Notes: generated from the sequence alone by a model not told the origin. 64,000 nucleotides of DNA from Doryteuthis pealeii (GCA_023376005.1 CM042142.1:55216229-55280228); one strand, 5' to 3'; positions 32,943 to 46,110 are shown, counted from the stretch's first letter. Made by a program: numbers and translations.

Positions 32943-33680
32943 TGTGTGTATATTCAGGAAGAATCTTTTCATTCAAACAAATTTTGTTGACCCAAACTTT
33001 GTAATTTCTTATTTTTCTTTTCAATCTTTCTAATGATTTTCTTGATATTATGATCTCGAAAAGAATTTATCAAAATTCTCAGTCTCTTTATATCTATCTG
33101 TTTATATCTATCTATATACCATTGTCTCTTTATATTTCAGTCTCTATGCTGTGTGAGCAAAATTAATCAAAACTGAATCTGTAATCTTTTCATTTTTAAA
33201 TTCAAAATCAAAAGTAAGATGTACACAGCTGAGCAACATATATCATGAAGTGTTGATATCTAAACATCTAGAAAGTTGTCTTAATGAAGTCTAGATGAGT
33301 CAGTACCAATTCTCAATATATTTTATCAAGTTTTAAGCAAAACACAGAATTACGCAAGTGCAGCACCTTCTTTACTCAATCAGACCCAGCAGTTCCATGT
33401 GAATTTCTTGTTTCCAAAACTGAACATTCATCTAAAAGAACAACTTCATGCCAAATCAAAAAATAAGTTTCAGAGGTGTTTCGACCAATAGAAAACTCGA
33501 TGGAATTAGTGTGTTAAATGCCAAGTAGACTATTTTGAAGAAATCTTGGTATATACAGCTTCCGTCACAAATATTGCAAACCTCTTGACTCAAACTAGTA
33601 TTTGTTTTAATTCTTTTTTGTTTTTGATTGAAAATATCTAGGGAAAAAAATGAAATAAAAAATGATGGTTTGTTTTTTTT
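32943..33680. other. No gene seen
   Basis: AT-rich, with no recognised repeat or domain. Confidence 0.5.
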
Positions 33681-34229
33681 GTTTTGTTTTGTTTTACGGC
33701 ATATCAACCTCAGTGGGTCATTTAATGCCGATAAAGTTTTGAAAAATCAATTCTTAATGGATAATACAATTTTGTTTATCAACTCATTTTCCAGGTCAGA
33801 GTGGACCAGGGAGCAATGGTGATGAATGGGGTGCTCCACATTCCCCAAACCTCCAAAACTGGAACCTCACCATCAGATAGAGTTTAACGTCATTCCCAGG
33901 ACATGTAGACCCGCAGCAGCCGCCTTCTAACACCCAACGATAAAAAGGGGTTGGGGCTTGCCATAAGGGCAATAGGGTTGGGAAAATCATATAGGTGCAG
34001 GGCTTGGCGTGACCAGCCGATTGATCGGAGGGGGCCTCTCCGACCACCCTTCTAGCCCAAGATAGGGCCAAAGTGGAGTATTGCATGTCATGAACTGCTC
34101 ATCCACTGGGCTCTATCCTTAAGCATCACGGGTCGCCACCACGCGGCCAACAGGTGGCCCCATTGGGGGAGTCTTACCCCTCTGCAGAGGTGCAGTCGGT
34201 GCATTCTAACGCCCCAGCCAACAGGGCAT
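33681..34229 (-). mobile_element. R600 repeat, near full length
   Basis: Together with 1005-1590 the best copy. It runs from the TTTTGTTTTACGGCATATC tail through TAATGCCGATAAAG, GGTCAGAGTGGACC, TTGGGGCTTGCCATAAGGGC and GATTGATCGGAGGGGGCC to the CCTCTGCAGAGG hairpin and CAACAGGGCA. The 96-codon minus frame (33796-34086) is shared in part with 1130-1345 but shifts frame between the two, which argues against a protein. Confidence 0.7.
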
Positions 34230-34395
34230 GCTGTCTTATGAAACTATTGACTTGACGTCTTATTTTTAACCAGAAGGTGTTGCAAGATGATAATGTTTGT
34301 ACTTTAAAGGAACACGAGTATTAATATATAGATAATTAATTTAGTTTGCTTAAGGGATATTTTATAAGCTAGAATTTTCAATTATTGAATTGACA

Positions 34396-34475
34396 CTTCA
34401 CATGGTGTAATGGTTAGCAAGCTAGATTAGCTGACCATTGTTAATGAATCTGAATCTCACCGAGTGCCTCATACT
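34396..34475 (+). mobile_element. tRNA-like SINE head, diverged
   Basis: CACATGGTGTAATGGTTAGC is the A-box region of the GGTGTAATGGTTA type. The B box is poor (GAATCTGAATCTC). Confidence 0.45.
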
Positions 34476-34710
34476 TCTGAACTTGTACCACATCTAAATG
34501 AAACTTAGTAAATAACTATTTTTTATTTACTGCTAAAAAAAAAAAAAAAATAAGGTGAACGAACATCCTGTAAGTGTGCTAATTCAATATTTTTCCATTG
34601 ATAAATAAAAATGTTTGAAAGAATCGTTTTAATAGAAAATCATTCATGAAAATTAAATAATAAAACACATGACCTGAAAATGCTTAAAAATAAGATGCAA
34701 CTTTTTCTCT

Positions 34711-34975
34711 GAATGTTTGAGATGAGGCTTGATGATTAATATTATCTGCGTTATGCGACTATTGTCCCCATCTTCATTGTTATTTGTACATGTACCACCG
34801 TGGACTAAATAAAGGGTTAGGTTCAAAGTTCCGTGATGGCTCCCGATTACGAAAAGAGGTTCCCAAGTCCGACAAGAAATACCTGAAGAGGGCTGGAGGG
34901 CATATTGGCCAAAACGTTGTACAAATAACAATGAAGATGGGACAATAGTCCGAATAATGCAGATAATACTAAGTG
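34711..34975. repeat. Foldback of the CCTGAAGAAG family
   Basis: Left end ATTATCTGCGTTATGCGACT...TTGTTATTTGTAC and right end GTACAAATAACAA...AATAATGCAGATAAT are inverted. The plus-strand copy carries TACCTGAAGAGGGCTGGAGG and CCAAAACGTTGTAC. Confidence 0.7.
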
Positions 34976-34999
34976 CAACTTATATTAATATATAATAGT

Positions 35000-35650
35000 G
35001 TCAATAAATCATTGCATTTCTTATACAATAATATTATCTTTTATATTTTCAATCTAGATTTCATTTGACTCTTTCTCAGCAGAGGGACAAAATATAGCAG
35101 AGGTGAAAATCCAAAGAGTCATCTTCCTCTCGCCACTGTTATTTGTTATCAAAGATTTCACTCAATTAGATATTTAGGAAATACACAGGATGATACAAAT
35201 TATTATATCAAGATATTTTCTGAAAATAGAAATACTAGAACCTTGCACATACCAAAATAATATAGAGTCCAGTTACAGGAATAATTTTGGAATTCAATAG
35301 TGAGCCTTGCTTGAGATGAAAAGGAGGACTAGAGAAACAGAGTAAGGAACAGAACTACTAAATTGGGTAAATATAAGAATGCTTGAGGAGAAAAAAAATA
35401 TATAAGTACTTCGGCATATTGGAAAAATGGATACTATAAAGAGAGATGAAAAGAAAAGTTTTTAAAAAAGGAGTACTTCAGATGAACTATAATCAAATTA
35501 ATAGAACAAAGCAGGGAATTTACTGATTTTAAGACCAGTTCAAATTATTTATATTGATTATTTATGAGGATTTAAAGCTTTGAAAGTAACATTTTTTTTT
35601 AAACTATAATTTTTTTGCTGGAATATGCAGTACTGGAAGCTATCAAAAAT
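35000..35650. other. No gene seen
   Basis: AT-rich, non-coding. Confidence 0.5.
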
Positions 35651-35708
35651 TGAAAAATGGGACAGCAAAAAGGTTAAATCTTTACCTTATAGAAATACAT
35701 TTAACACA

Positions 35709-36250
35709 GAGAGGGCAATACATGCACACATGCAGAAGTAGGAGAGGGCAATACATGCACACATGCAGACAGCAGGAGAGGGCAAAACATGCACACATGC
35801 AGACAGTAGGAGAGGGGCAATACATGCACACATGCAGACAGCAGGAGAGGGCAAAACATGCACACATGCAGACAGCGGGAGAGGGGCAAAATATGCACAC
35901 GTGCAGACAGCGGGAGATGGGGCAAAACATGCACACGTGCAGACAGCAGGAGAGGGGCAAAACATGCACACGTGCAGACAGCGAGAGAGGGGCAAAACAT
36001 GCACACATGCAGACAGCGGAGAGGGGGCAAAATATGCACATGTGCAGACAAACGGGAGAGGGGCAAACATGCACACTGTGCAGACAATGGGAGAGGGGCA
36101 AAACATGCAGACAACGGGAGAGGGGATAACATGCACACGTGCAGACAGCGGAGAGGGGCAAAATGCACACGTGCAGACAGCGGGAGAGGGGCAAAACATG
36201 CACACGTGCAGACAGCGGGAGAGGGGCAAACATGCACACATGTAGGCACC
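35709..36250 (+). repeat. ~36 bp minisatellite, about 15 units
   Basis: Unit of the form GGGCAAAACATGCACACGTG plus CAGACAGCGGGAGAG. The period is a multiple of three and lacks stops in most frames, so it is open in several frames on both strands (up to 315 codons on the minus strand). These frames are not evidence of genes. Diverged, longer units continue to about 36640. Confidence 0.92.
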
Positions 36251-36760
36251 AGGAAAAGTACAAAACATTCACATAATGCAGGCCCCAGAGAAGGACAAAA
36301 GATGCACTCTTGCAAATAGAGAGAAAGCTGATGTGACATATATATTTGCAGGTAGAGAAGAGAGGAGGGTCATGCACATGCAGGCAAAGAGAGAGAGAGG
36401 GTGGTATATGCACAATGCAGGCACATGAGCGAGGGTGGACATGCACATGTGCAGGCACAGAGAGAAAGAGATGCAAGCACAAGGAGAGAAGGAACATGAA
36501 AATGTGCAGGTACAAGAGTGAGAGATGATATGTAAATGTACAGACAAAGAGAGAATGAAAGATTCTCACTTGCAGAACACAGAAAGAAACATGCTCATAT
36601 AGAGAAATGCATGTACACGACACACTCAAAAGCAGAAGAACGTATATCTCTTCATGTCCAGAGGCAGTTAAAGAAGTAATTTTCTACAGGAATTTACAAT
36701 ATAAAGCTAAAATATTGGATTTAATGTATTTTGTAGCCAATAAGTCTCAGATTTTTTTTT

Positions 36761-36767
<7 letters not shown>

Positions 36768-36798
<31 letters not shown>
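36768..36798. repeat. Poly-A run
   Basis: About 30 A. The inverted copy has poly-T at 62109-62135. Confidence 0.95.
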
Positions 36799-36809
<11 letters not shown>

Positions 36810-36944
36810 TTATTTTTGACAATTGCAGCAACTCATCCTGGTCTCACACTTTCAACATTCATTACTTGAAATTGAATTCATAGTTTACAGGACAGTCCAA
36901 TATTTTATTTATTTATTTTTAATCAGTTGTCTTTCTCTTTATTT

Positions 36945-37860
36945 TTGGATTATATAGCGGGTTATTTTATGCCAAATACATTTTGTTTATTCATTCTTTG
37001 ATGGGTATTGAAAAATATTTTTGAACACATTTTTGTTAACTCATTTTCTTCTATTTAAACAATAGATACGGAACCAAACAGGTTCTACCACTCTGGTCAG
37101 GGTGACTGTTATCTACTGGGTTGGTTGGTTGGTTAGGTTTTACAGCATGTCAACCTTTGTTGGGTTATTTATGCTGAAGATAATTGTTCATTTATTTTTG
37201 AAGGACACTCAATTTTTTTTAAACACATTTTTATTTATTAACCATAAGCGTGACCCTAATAGGTATTATCACTCCAGATCAAGGTGGACCTGGAAATAAT
37301 GCATGAAGGGGTACTCCACACTCCCCAGAGCTCCAGAACTGGAAATTCACCATTAGATGCAGTTTAATGTCATACCCAGGATATCAATTGTGATCAGGCC
37401 AGCAAACTTTATCTCAATTATTACTACTGGGTGTTTGGGTTTTATGGCATGTTCAACCTTTGTTGGGTTATTTTATGACAAAGAGGTTTTTGTTTATTCA
37501 TTTTTGAAGGAACTCAATTTTTTAAAACATATTTAAAACACATTTTGATCTATTTAACCCATAGATGTGACCCTAATAGGTACTAGTACAGAGTGGACCT
37601 GGATTAATGGTGATTAAGGGGTGTTCCACATTTCCCAGAGATTCCAGAATTGAACTTCACCATCATAGTTTAATGTCATACCCAGGACACTAAGACCCTC
37701 AGCCACTGCTTTCAAGCACATATGTTAAAAAAGGGTTGGGCTTGCCATAAGAACAAGAGGGTTAGGAACAATCATATAAGTACTAAGGCTTGACATGACC
37801 AGTCGATTGATTAGAGGAGACCTCTCCGACTAAATAAGTCTAAGTAAGGGCCAAAGTTAA
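36945..37860 (-). mobile_element. Three R600 copies in a row
   Basis: R600 tail starts are seen near 36945 (truncated), 37120 (GGTTGGTTGGTTAGGTTTTA) and 37430 (GGGTTTTATGGCATG). The third extends furthest, to the GACCAGTCGATTGATTAGAG block. All point the same way. Confidence 0.65.
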
Positions 37861-38410
37861 GGACTGCTTACGGCACCAGGGTGCATAGGTGTAAAATATA
37901 CCCTACAACCAGATAGGCAGGCTGAAAACCATACTGTATCATTTACAGATTATCAATATTCTATTGAGGACAGGTAGAACAAAACATATCACCATGGATT
38001 TTCACTGATGCATGAAAACAAAATATATTCACATTAGCAGGTTTAAAAAAAATGAACAGCTTATAAATGATCTGATGTTCTATATTTCTCAAAATGTATT
38101 CAATAAACCATATTGAATCGTTAATATGAGAAGGGTCAACAATTCCAAAACTGTGTCCGACAAATGAACCCTTCTTGATGTTGTAAGTACAACATATTAA
38201 ATTGGTTGTTTTACAGCATATCAACAATTTTCAAAATTGATCTCACATACTAAATGATCTTTCACTAATGCCTGAAAGCAAATATATTTCACAATTGGCA
38301 AGTAAAAAAAAATCAACGGTTTTATAAATGATCTGTAGGTTTTTCCATATTTCTCAAATGTATTCAATTGCCGACATTTTTTTATGTAATATACTATACA
38401 CAGATATACA

Positions 38411-38482
38411 GGGTGCAGGCCCCTCATCATGTAATGGTTAGGGTTGTAGGAAGTGGACTCAGCTACCTAAACATATACATAN
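38411..38482 (+). mobile_element. tRNA-derived SINE cut by the assembly break
   Basis: GGTGCAGG, CATGTAATGGTTAGGG and GAAGTGGACTCAGCTACC are legible. The expected B box would lie beyond the N at 38482, where copy B begins. Confidence 0.65.
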
Positions 38483-38666
38483 TGCTTGGTTGTTCTGTTT
38501 TCCAACATATCAATCTTCTTTGGGTCATTTAATGCTAAATCAAGTCATTTTGATATTTGGTTTATTTACAGCACCTGTTGTTGCCTAAGTATGGAACAGG
38601 CTTATTGCTGTATAACTTTGGTGATCTAGCAGGAATCGTTGATTTCAATGTGACTTAACCATAAGC
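38483..38666 (-). mobile_element. 5S rRNA-derived SINE (copy B)
   Basis: As at 6559-6758, but lacking the CACCCATCTAAG block of the 5S head. Confidence 0.65.
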
Positions 38667-38915
38667 TACTACAGACTTGGATTTATAGATACCACAGTGG
38701 TAACCAACAGACTAGGATTACAAGGAACACTACAGACTTGAATTAATACATATCACAGAGGCAACCTACATATTAGGATTAACCAACTGGATTCCTTGAA
38801 CAACAGAACAACTGAACCTCTACAATATCTACAAGGATTCTAACACTTGTGGTCAAATATTAAGTTGTGGAAAAATTGGATTATTATTGGGGTGAGCACA
38901 AATGCAGACCCTATA

Positions 38916-39345
38916 CAGTAGGCATACCCAATTTGTTATCTGCTTTTCATTTTAAAAGCGAATTGAAATTAATTAAATTGATTATTTAAGGTCAAATTTT
39001 TGTCTAGGTCGAAAAGTAGTAGCATAATGAGCATCAGTATATAAAAAGAAAAAAGAAAAAAAAGAAAGGAAAATAATATTACATATGTAATTTATTTTTA
39101 ATACATTTTAAACTATTTTTTCGGTCAATTTTGCTCAAATATATCTTAAACATAGCCACCAAAGTTGCCATAAAATCAGTGTTTACAAAATAAATTTAAC
39201 CTTCCTGATTGAAAAAAATAAATCAACACTGAAAATTTCATTAAAATTGGATAATTCCCTGATTTTTGGTAAATTGTTTTTCAGTGGGGTGGTTAAATTT
39301 ATTTTGTAAAACACAGATTTTTTGACAAATTGGGTATGCCTACTA
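38916..39345. mobile_element. Tc1/mariner-like MITE (copy B)
   Basis: Same inverted ends and TA duplication as 7044-7474. The empty-site sequence is at 40394-40405. Confidence 0.85.
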
Positions 39346-39836
39346 TACAGTTATTAAGTTTCAAATAGGATAGAAAATAGCTTTATTTAAATTATAGAAT
39401 TTAATGCTACTCTTCAAATGAGTCTGTGTAACACGTTATTTATTCCTTTATGTATTTATTTACAAGTTTAAAAGTAACCATATTAGGTAGCAATTAAGAT
39501 AGGCCTTGCAGAGGGCTCTTTATTGAGCCTTCCAACTCAACAATAACACTTCATACGCAGAGTACATATTAAATTTAAATTTACCTTTTAAAAGTTCAAT
39601 GATAATTATTCTGCTGCTACTTAATCTAAAGGCAATTTGATGTACGTAGGTCTTTACTTTCTGTACAAGCAATTATTTTTATGGTGCTCATGACTGACTT
39701 TTGCTGGATTTCACAATTAATTTCTATTATTCCCAAATTTATTTCCTAGTTATAAAAATTGTTATCGTGCAAAAATATTCTTTGCCAAAAACATCCCATA
39801 AAACATTTCCAAAAACAATTGCAGTAGGGTAATTCC

Positions 39837-40319
39837 ATGTCAAATTATCCAGGCCATGTCACCCACCCACTTCAATTTTTCTGAAATTTTGTACAGATGT
39901 AGACTGTTAAAGTTAGACATTTCCCAAGATTTGAGCTTCCAAATCCACACCAGGATATTGATCTTGCTATGAAAAAACAAACAAATCATCAATAACTTAA
40001 AATTTCAGACTTTTTCGATAGCATTTTTGGATTTCTTGGGCAAAAATACTTTTATAAACCAATTATTAAGAGTAGGTAAGCTCTAGATCTCAATTTACTG
40101 ACAAAAATAGATTACAAAAAGTCGCCATTTTTACCAACCCCACCAAATTTGGAGAGCTAAAAATCAACATAACTCCGTCAATTTATGGAATTGGAAGCTC
40201 AAATTTTGGGGAATGTCTAACTTTAATACAGTCCACATCTGTACAAAATTTCAGAAAAACTGAAGGGGGTGGGTGACAATTTTACTTTTTTCTGGATGAT
40301 TTGACATGGAATTGACAAG
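39837..40319. mobile_element. Long-inverted-repeat MITE (copy B)
   Basis: Same as 7939-8438, flanked by TA at 39835-39836 and 40320-40321. Confidence 0.7.
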
Positions 40320-41071
40320 TAATTAAAACTTTGGAATCCAAAATTTCAGGATGGTGGGTCCATATTATTATTAGGTTGAGCACAAATGCAGACCCTATAC
40401 AGTTACCAAGTTCCAAATTGGATATGAAATTGCTTTATCTAAGTTAAAGAATTTAATGCTAATCTGCTCTAAAATAAAAATGAAAAAAAGAAGATACAGT
40501 GTTGTACTATTTTTGCTGTGTTATGCTAATGTACATAACAAAAACAAATCAGATCATTATAATATAGATGGAATTGTTGATTTCAAAACAAAACACGGGA
40601 CAATACCTGTGAAAAATATCCATAATCTTCACTGATTTATATTGATAAAAGAAGACATTAACAGGTCTGTGATAAAATAAAACAAAGATTACAGAAATAA
40701 CATTTTGTGAAAACTGTATTTCTTTATTTTATCTTTTGTAGAACAAGTTCAAAAGAACATGTACGTTCATCTAAAAATAGACAATTTCTCTCTAATCTTT
40801 TGTTAAAATAAGGAGGGGGGTCATTACTTGTTGGAATTTTTGAAATGAGACTTGATGATTTGTATTATTTAGATTATTCAAATTGTGTATTGAATAAAGA
40901 GTTCGGTTCAAAGTTCCTGGATTTGACAAGAAGGTATCTGAATATAATTAGAAGGTACATTAGAGTTTGACAAGAAACACCTGAAGAAGACTGGAGGGCA
41001 TATCATCCAAAACGTTGTGACTATAATAATAAAGATGAGACAACAGTCAAAAAAATGTAAATAATACAAAG

Positions 41072-41305
41072 TAGGGGATCAGTCAGTAAAGCATTTGCCT
41101 AAGAATTGTAAGGTTCCAGGTTCAATACCTGTGTTCACCAACTCAGCACATGAGTAGCACAGCTTGCATAATCTAATCTGTGCAATAAAACATCTTGGAG
41201 ATGACAATAGGTGTGGTGCTCTACCTCAGCAAAAACAATCTCCCTGGTCTAGCATAAGCAAAAAAAGGGATAGACCCACCTTGCTGTATGGCTGATACCA
41301 ACAAT
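41072..41305 (+). mobile_element. tRNA-derived SINE (copy B)
   Basis: Counterpart of 9188-9425, with ATCAGTCAGTAAAGCATTTG and GGTTCAATACC boxes. Confidence 0.7.
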
Positions 41306-41758
41306 AGGTCACAGACAATTTTACTTTATTTCCTCTAAAATGTTACTAATATAATATAATTACTATAATTTACTATAAAATGTTGAAATAATGGAATTGG
41401 TAATACAAATATTAGTTTTTCTCTGAATGTTTGAGATGAGGCTTGATGATTAGTATAGAATACTAAGTCAAATTACCATCCAATTGGCAAGACCAGACGG
41501 CAAACAGTCGTAACTCAATACGATTCTGAGATACCATAAAGACCACTGCAAAGTGGCAGGATTTATGGAGCCTCAGAGGATCCTACAAACCAAGCAGCCA
41601 ATTAGGACTCAGGGAATGGACTCACCCAAATGCATGGGTGGACTGTTCTGAATTCCCATAAATACCAGTTGTCTTGACACTGGTGCAGTTGTGCTTGGCC
41701 AGTCACATTGCTCAAACCAATTGTTGACTGACTGACTGACTGACTGACTTACTTCAAT

Positions 41759-41850
41759 AATTAGTATTATCTGCGTTATTCAGACTATTGTCCTCATCTT
41801 AATCTAAAGATGAGGACAATAGTCCAAATAACGCAGATAATACAAATATT
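41759..41850. repeat. Hairpin of CCTGAAGAAG-family ends
   Basis: TAGTATTATCTGCGTTATTC...ATTGTCCTCATCTT pairs with AAGATGAGGACAAT...GCAGATAATAC around a short apex. It follows a (GACT)n tract and leads into an R600 fragment at 41861-42112. Confidence 0.8.
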
Positions 41851-42600
41851 AGTTTGGTTGGATTTTACAGCATGTCAACTCATGTTTGGTCCTTTTATGC
41901 CGAAGACATTTTTATTCATTCTTGATCGGTATTCAAATTTTTTTTAAAGTCATTTTTCTATTTAACCCATACATGGGACTAATAGGTACTACCACTCTGG
42001 GTCCGAGTGGGCCTAGGAGTAATGGCAATAAAGGGGTACTCCACACTTCCCATAGCTCCAAAATTTTAACTTCACCATTAGATGTAGTTTAACATCATAT
42101 CCAGGACACAATACAAATATTTTTTCAAGGTTAAAAGTGCAATAAGGAAGCCAAATTTTTTAGACCTAATTTTTCCGAATCTTGTATCCCTGTGGAACCA
42201 GAAAAGTGGTGGTAAACGGTCCAAAGCTGACATCCGGAAAATAAGGTCTAAAATGTCTGTCTTATGGTTACCCTTACTGCAGTTTTAACCTGGACTATAT
42301 TCACAGGGTAAATATTATATTGCATGAGAGAGAGAGAAAAAAAAGATATTGAATGATTCAAATGAATTTAGGTAATCATGGATTACCTTATGCTTGTTCA
42401 ATTGTCTTCCAACCCACAAACACACACTTTCTCTGACACATACTTCACTCCTAAACATACACTCAAAGTGCAGAGATTGGACAGATAGAAATAAGTGGAA
42501 CTGCAATTTTTAGGGATGATTTTATTTTTTGTTACTTTTCCTAAAGTTTTTATATGCTCTAACCATTGACCTAATCCAATTCAAATTTATTTATTTCAAA

Positions 42601-43345
42601 ATGGAGAGCAAGAAAAAGAGTCCGAAGAAAGGAGAATCAGAAAAGAAAAGAAAACAGGAGAGTAAGGAAAAGGGAGTATAAAAAAGGATAGTAGCAAAAA
42701 GGAGAGTCAGGAAACAAGAGAGAATCAGAAAGGGAGAGTAAGAAAAAGGAGAGTCGAAATAGGAGAGTTAAGGAAACAGGAGAGTAAAGAAAAGGGAGAA
42801 TCAGAAAAGGGAGAGTAAGAAAAGGAGAGATAGAAGGAGAGTCGAAATAGGAGAGTTAAGGAAACAGGAGAGTAAAGAAAAGGGAGAATCAGAAAAAGAA
42901 AAAGGAGAGATAGAAAAAAGGAGAGTCGAATAGGAGAGTTAAGGAAACAGGAGAGTAAGAAAAGGAGAATCAGAAAAGAGTAAGAAAAAGAGAGATAGCA
43001 AAAAGGAGAGTCGAAATAGGAGAGTCAGGAACAGGAGAGTAAAGAAAAGGGAGAATCAGAAAAGGGAGAGTAAGAAAAGGAGAGATAGAAAAAAGGAGAG
43101 TCGAAATAGGAGAGTTAAGGAAACAGGAGAGTAAAGAAAAGGGAGAATAAAAATAGGGATCATATGAAAAAGGAGTGGTAGAAAAGAGGAGAGTCGAAAT
43201 AGGGGAGTCAGGAAATACGAGAGTAAAAAAAAGGGAGAATCAAAAAAGGGAGAGTAAGAAAAAGAAGAGACAGAAAAGGGGAGAGTAAGATAAAGATGAA
43301 TTAAAAAAGGAGAGTAAGAAAAAGGAGAGTAAGAAAATCGTCAGT
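42601..43345 (+). repeat. Polypurine tandem array (copy B), expanded
   Basis: About 740 bases of GGAGAGT/AAGAAAAGG-type units against about 490 in copy A. Confidence 0.85.
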
Positions 43346-44069
43346 ATACAAACTTAGGGATGTCGTTTTTGCCCGGTCAAGGATGCCTTCGTATTCAATG
43401 CACAATTTTTACAAGATCTTCTTTAAAAGAAAAAAAAACAGAAAACAGGTTTTTTTGTTTTTTGTTTTTCACAAAAGAAATATGTCTGCTGATGACTTCT
43501 TTATTTATTTATTTTTTTAAAAGAACTCTAGAAAACTAAATCCTTTCTTGCTGACAGAGTCAAGAAAACCATTTCTAGTTCTTATGATACCTGTATAACT
43601 ATCTACCATACTGGAGATAATCTGTTTAAAGACAGGAATTGCTACTAGAGAAAATGGTAAAGCAAATGGTGTCATTGTCTATTTCAGAAAGGTCATTAAC
43701 ATTCCAAAAATGGGTCAGACAAATGAACCCTTCTTTATATACACAACATATTAAATTAGTTGGTTGTTTTACGGCATATCAACCCTTTTCAAAATTGGTC
43801 TCACTACTAAATGGATTTTTCACCAATTCATCAAAGCAAATATTTTCACAATATGACCAAGGTAAAAAAAAATAATACATAAGTAAAAAGGTAGATATTC
43901 TTGGTAAAACAAGACAATAGGTTTATATATTCCCAAAATTCACACTGAATTGTCCAATTGGACATAGTGGTGTTGGGTGACAGTTATCTCTGGGCTGCAG
44001 CTTATTCTTGGTCGAGGGCGACAGTAACATAGAATAATAATTAACTTAACACCTGTACCCTAGCTATGG

Positions 44070-44305
44070 TTAGTGGAATGAGAACAGGATACCCCATGGG
44101 TTGAATAAAGGGTTGGGTTCAAAGTTCTGTGATGGCTACCGATTATGACAAAAAGGTTCAAAAGTTCGAAAAGAAGGTTCACGAGTTCGAAAAGAAATAC
44201 CTGAAAAGGGCACATCAGCCAAAACATTGTACAGATAATAAAGATGAGGACAATAGTCTGAATAATCCAAATAATACTAATTATCAAGCCTCATCTAAAA
44301 AATTT
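44070..44305 (+). repeat. CCTGAAGAAG-family repeat (copy B)
   Basis: Counterpart of 12165-12400, with TACCTGAAAAGGGCACATC and CCAAAACATTGTACAG. Confidence 0.6.
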
Positions 44306-44453
44306 AGAGAAAAAATATATTCACAATTGGCAGATTTAAAAAAAAAAAATGAACAGCTTATAAATAATCTGCATGCTGTTCCATATTTCTCAAATGTATT
44401 CAATTGTTGACATGTCTTTTATGATAATATACATTACACAGATACACGGGGTG

Positions 44454-44570
44454 CAGGGGCACATGGTGTAATGGTTATGGTTGTAGGAAGTGGATTCAGC
44501 TACCTTAGTTCAAATCCTGAACAAGGCTGTTTGCTTTTCACATAGCACTAATACCATTCATCCAACTGTT
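44454..44570 (+). mobile_element. tRNA-derived SINE (copy B)
   Basis: A-box region ATGGTGTAATGGTTATGG at 44463-44480 and B box GTTCAAATCC at 44518-44527. Confidence 0.65.
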
Positions 44571-44640
44571 TTCCCTCATTAAGAGTAAATAATAGGGCAG
44601 ACTGGGATCTTTAACCTTGCTATGGCAACCGGTCTAGGAT

Positions 44641-44818
44641 GGTTGTGTTGTTTTACAACATTAACCCTTTTTGGGTCATTTATTGCTGAATCAAGTCATT
44701 TTGATAAACAAAAGGACAGGTTGCAGTACCTGCTATTGCTTAAGTGATCACCCAATTAAGTATTAAACAGGCTCATCACTGTTGCTGTGCTTTCAGCATG
44801 ATTTGACCATGATGTGAG
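44641..44818 (-). mobile_element. 5S rRNA-derived SINE, deleted (copy B)
   Basis: Same internal deletion as 12733-12905, so the deletion predates the A/B split. Confidence 0.65.
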
Positions 44819-44970
44819 TGTCTGATTAGGGAAGTATATTGTGATATCTTTCTAGAACCCAAACTTTGTAATTAAATTAGTTGAAATCTTTAATGGTATT
44901 TCAAAAACTGTTGATAATTGCAAAATAAACTGTGAAAGACTATTTTATTTAAACCATATATTAAACTTAA

Positions 44971-45202
44971 GGACCATATGACCTTTAGGCACCCCTTCCG
45001 CGATCTCAACTAACAAGGTCACTTTTCTCATTTACACCTTCAAAATCCGGTTGTTTGTTAGGGTTAGGGGGTTAGTATTATAATTTTTAAAAAAAATCTA
45101 AAAATTGTCTGTTAACAATTAACCAGATTTTGACAGTGTAAATGGAAAAAATGTCCCCACGAATCGAGATCACAAGAGAGGTGCCTAAAGGTCATATGGT
45201 CC
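44971..45202. mobile_element. MITE with 8 bp target duplication (copy B)
   Basis: Same 23 bp ends. AAACTTAA duplications at 44963-44970 and 45203-45210. Confidence 0.9.
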
Positions 45203-45492
45203 AAACTTAACACTACATAATACACATAGGTGTGGAACTGAAGGTTAAAAAGATTATGTGAAGCCAATCTTCCAAGAATAGAGGGTCTCTCAACACCAAC
45301 TTCTAGCACAAATAAGAAATATACAATGACTGACCACAAAGCAGACCTATATAGATATTTACTAAGCCAGGTAAGGACTATATTATGACAAGGTCAGTGT
45401 GGGTGGGGAGGGTCAGAAAGATCGTGTTATGCCAATTTTCTAAGTGGAAAGAACCTACCAAACACTAAAATCGAATAATCTTAAAAGATTCA

Positions 45493-45640
45493 TTTGACCC
45501 ATAGAAAGGACCCTGACAGATACTAACCACTGCAGGTCATAGTGGACCTGGGAGTAATGGCAATAAAGCAGTACTCTAAACTCTCTAGATCTGGAGCCTC
45601 ACCATCAGATGAAATTTAGTGTCATACCTAAGATCCCCTT
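45493..45640 (-). mobile_element. R600 repeat fragment (copy B)
   Basis: Contains ATACTAACCACTGCAGGTC and CCTCACCATCAGATG blocks. Confidence 0.55.
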
Positions 45641-45674
45641 TTTTGTGTGTGTAGGGGTCCTTATATGGTCCAGT

Positions 45675-46110
45675 TTTGCTTGGTCAGTAGAGCATTCACT
45701 GAGGAAATACAAAATCTCAGGTTCAATACCGTCCCTGGCCAACTCAGCACATGAGTAGCACAGCTTAGATCTATGCAGTAAAGTGGAGAGCTGATGGGGC
45801 ACCCCACCTCAGCTGCAAAAACAATCTACCTGGTTTAATGCTTGTGAAAAGTGATAGACTCCCCCGCTGTCTGGCTGATATCAACAATAGGCCACTCCGC
45901 AGACTGAGGAAATACAAGATCCCAGGTTCAATGCCGTCCCTGGCCAACTCAGCACATGAGTAGCACAGCTTAGATCTGTGCAGTAAAGTGGAGAGCTGAT
46001 GGGGCACCCCACCTCAGCTGCAAAAACAATCTACCTGGTTTAATGCTTGTGAAAAAGTGATAGACTCCCCCGCTGTCTGGCTGATATCAACAATAGGCCA
46101 CTCCGCAGAC
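45675..46110 (+). mobile_element. Two tandem tRNA-derived SINE copies
   Basis: The first unit has TGGTCAGTAGAGCA (45681-45694) and GGTTCAATACC (45720-45730). The second starts near 45900, lacks a full A box and repeats the body (CAACTCAGCACATGAGTAGC). Two minus-strand frames of 65 and 78 codons begin with the same residues because of this duplication. Confidence 0.75.

Larger units (their letters stand above)
34915..38460 (+). repeat. Segment repeated in inverted orientation at 60413-64000
   Basis: Reads collinearly with the reverse complement of 60413-64000, including the minisatellite, the poly-A run, three R600 copies and the SINE at 38411. The window ends inside the match, so the full repeat is longer. 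Confidence 0.9.

Noticed and set aside
32679..33024. Minus-strand frames of 85-97 codons rich in Ser/Leu/Tyr/Ile
   Set aside because: They translate (TA)n, (GATA)n and (GA)n simple sequence.
35709..36250. CRISPR-like array
   Set aside because: Units are contiguous with no unique spacers, in an animal genome.
35682..36629. 315-codon minus-strand frame rich in Cys, His and Pro
   Set aside because: It lies on the minisatellite, which is open in multiple frames on both strands.
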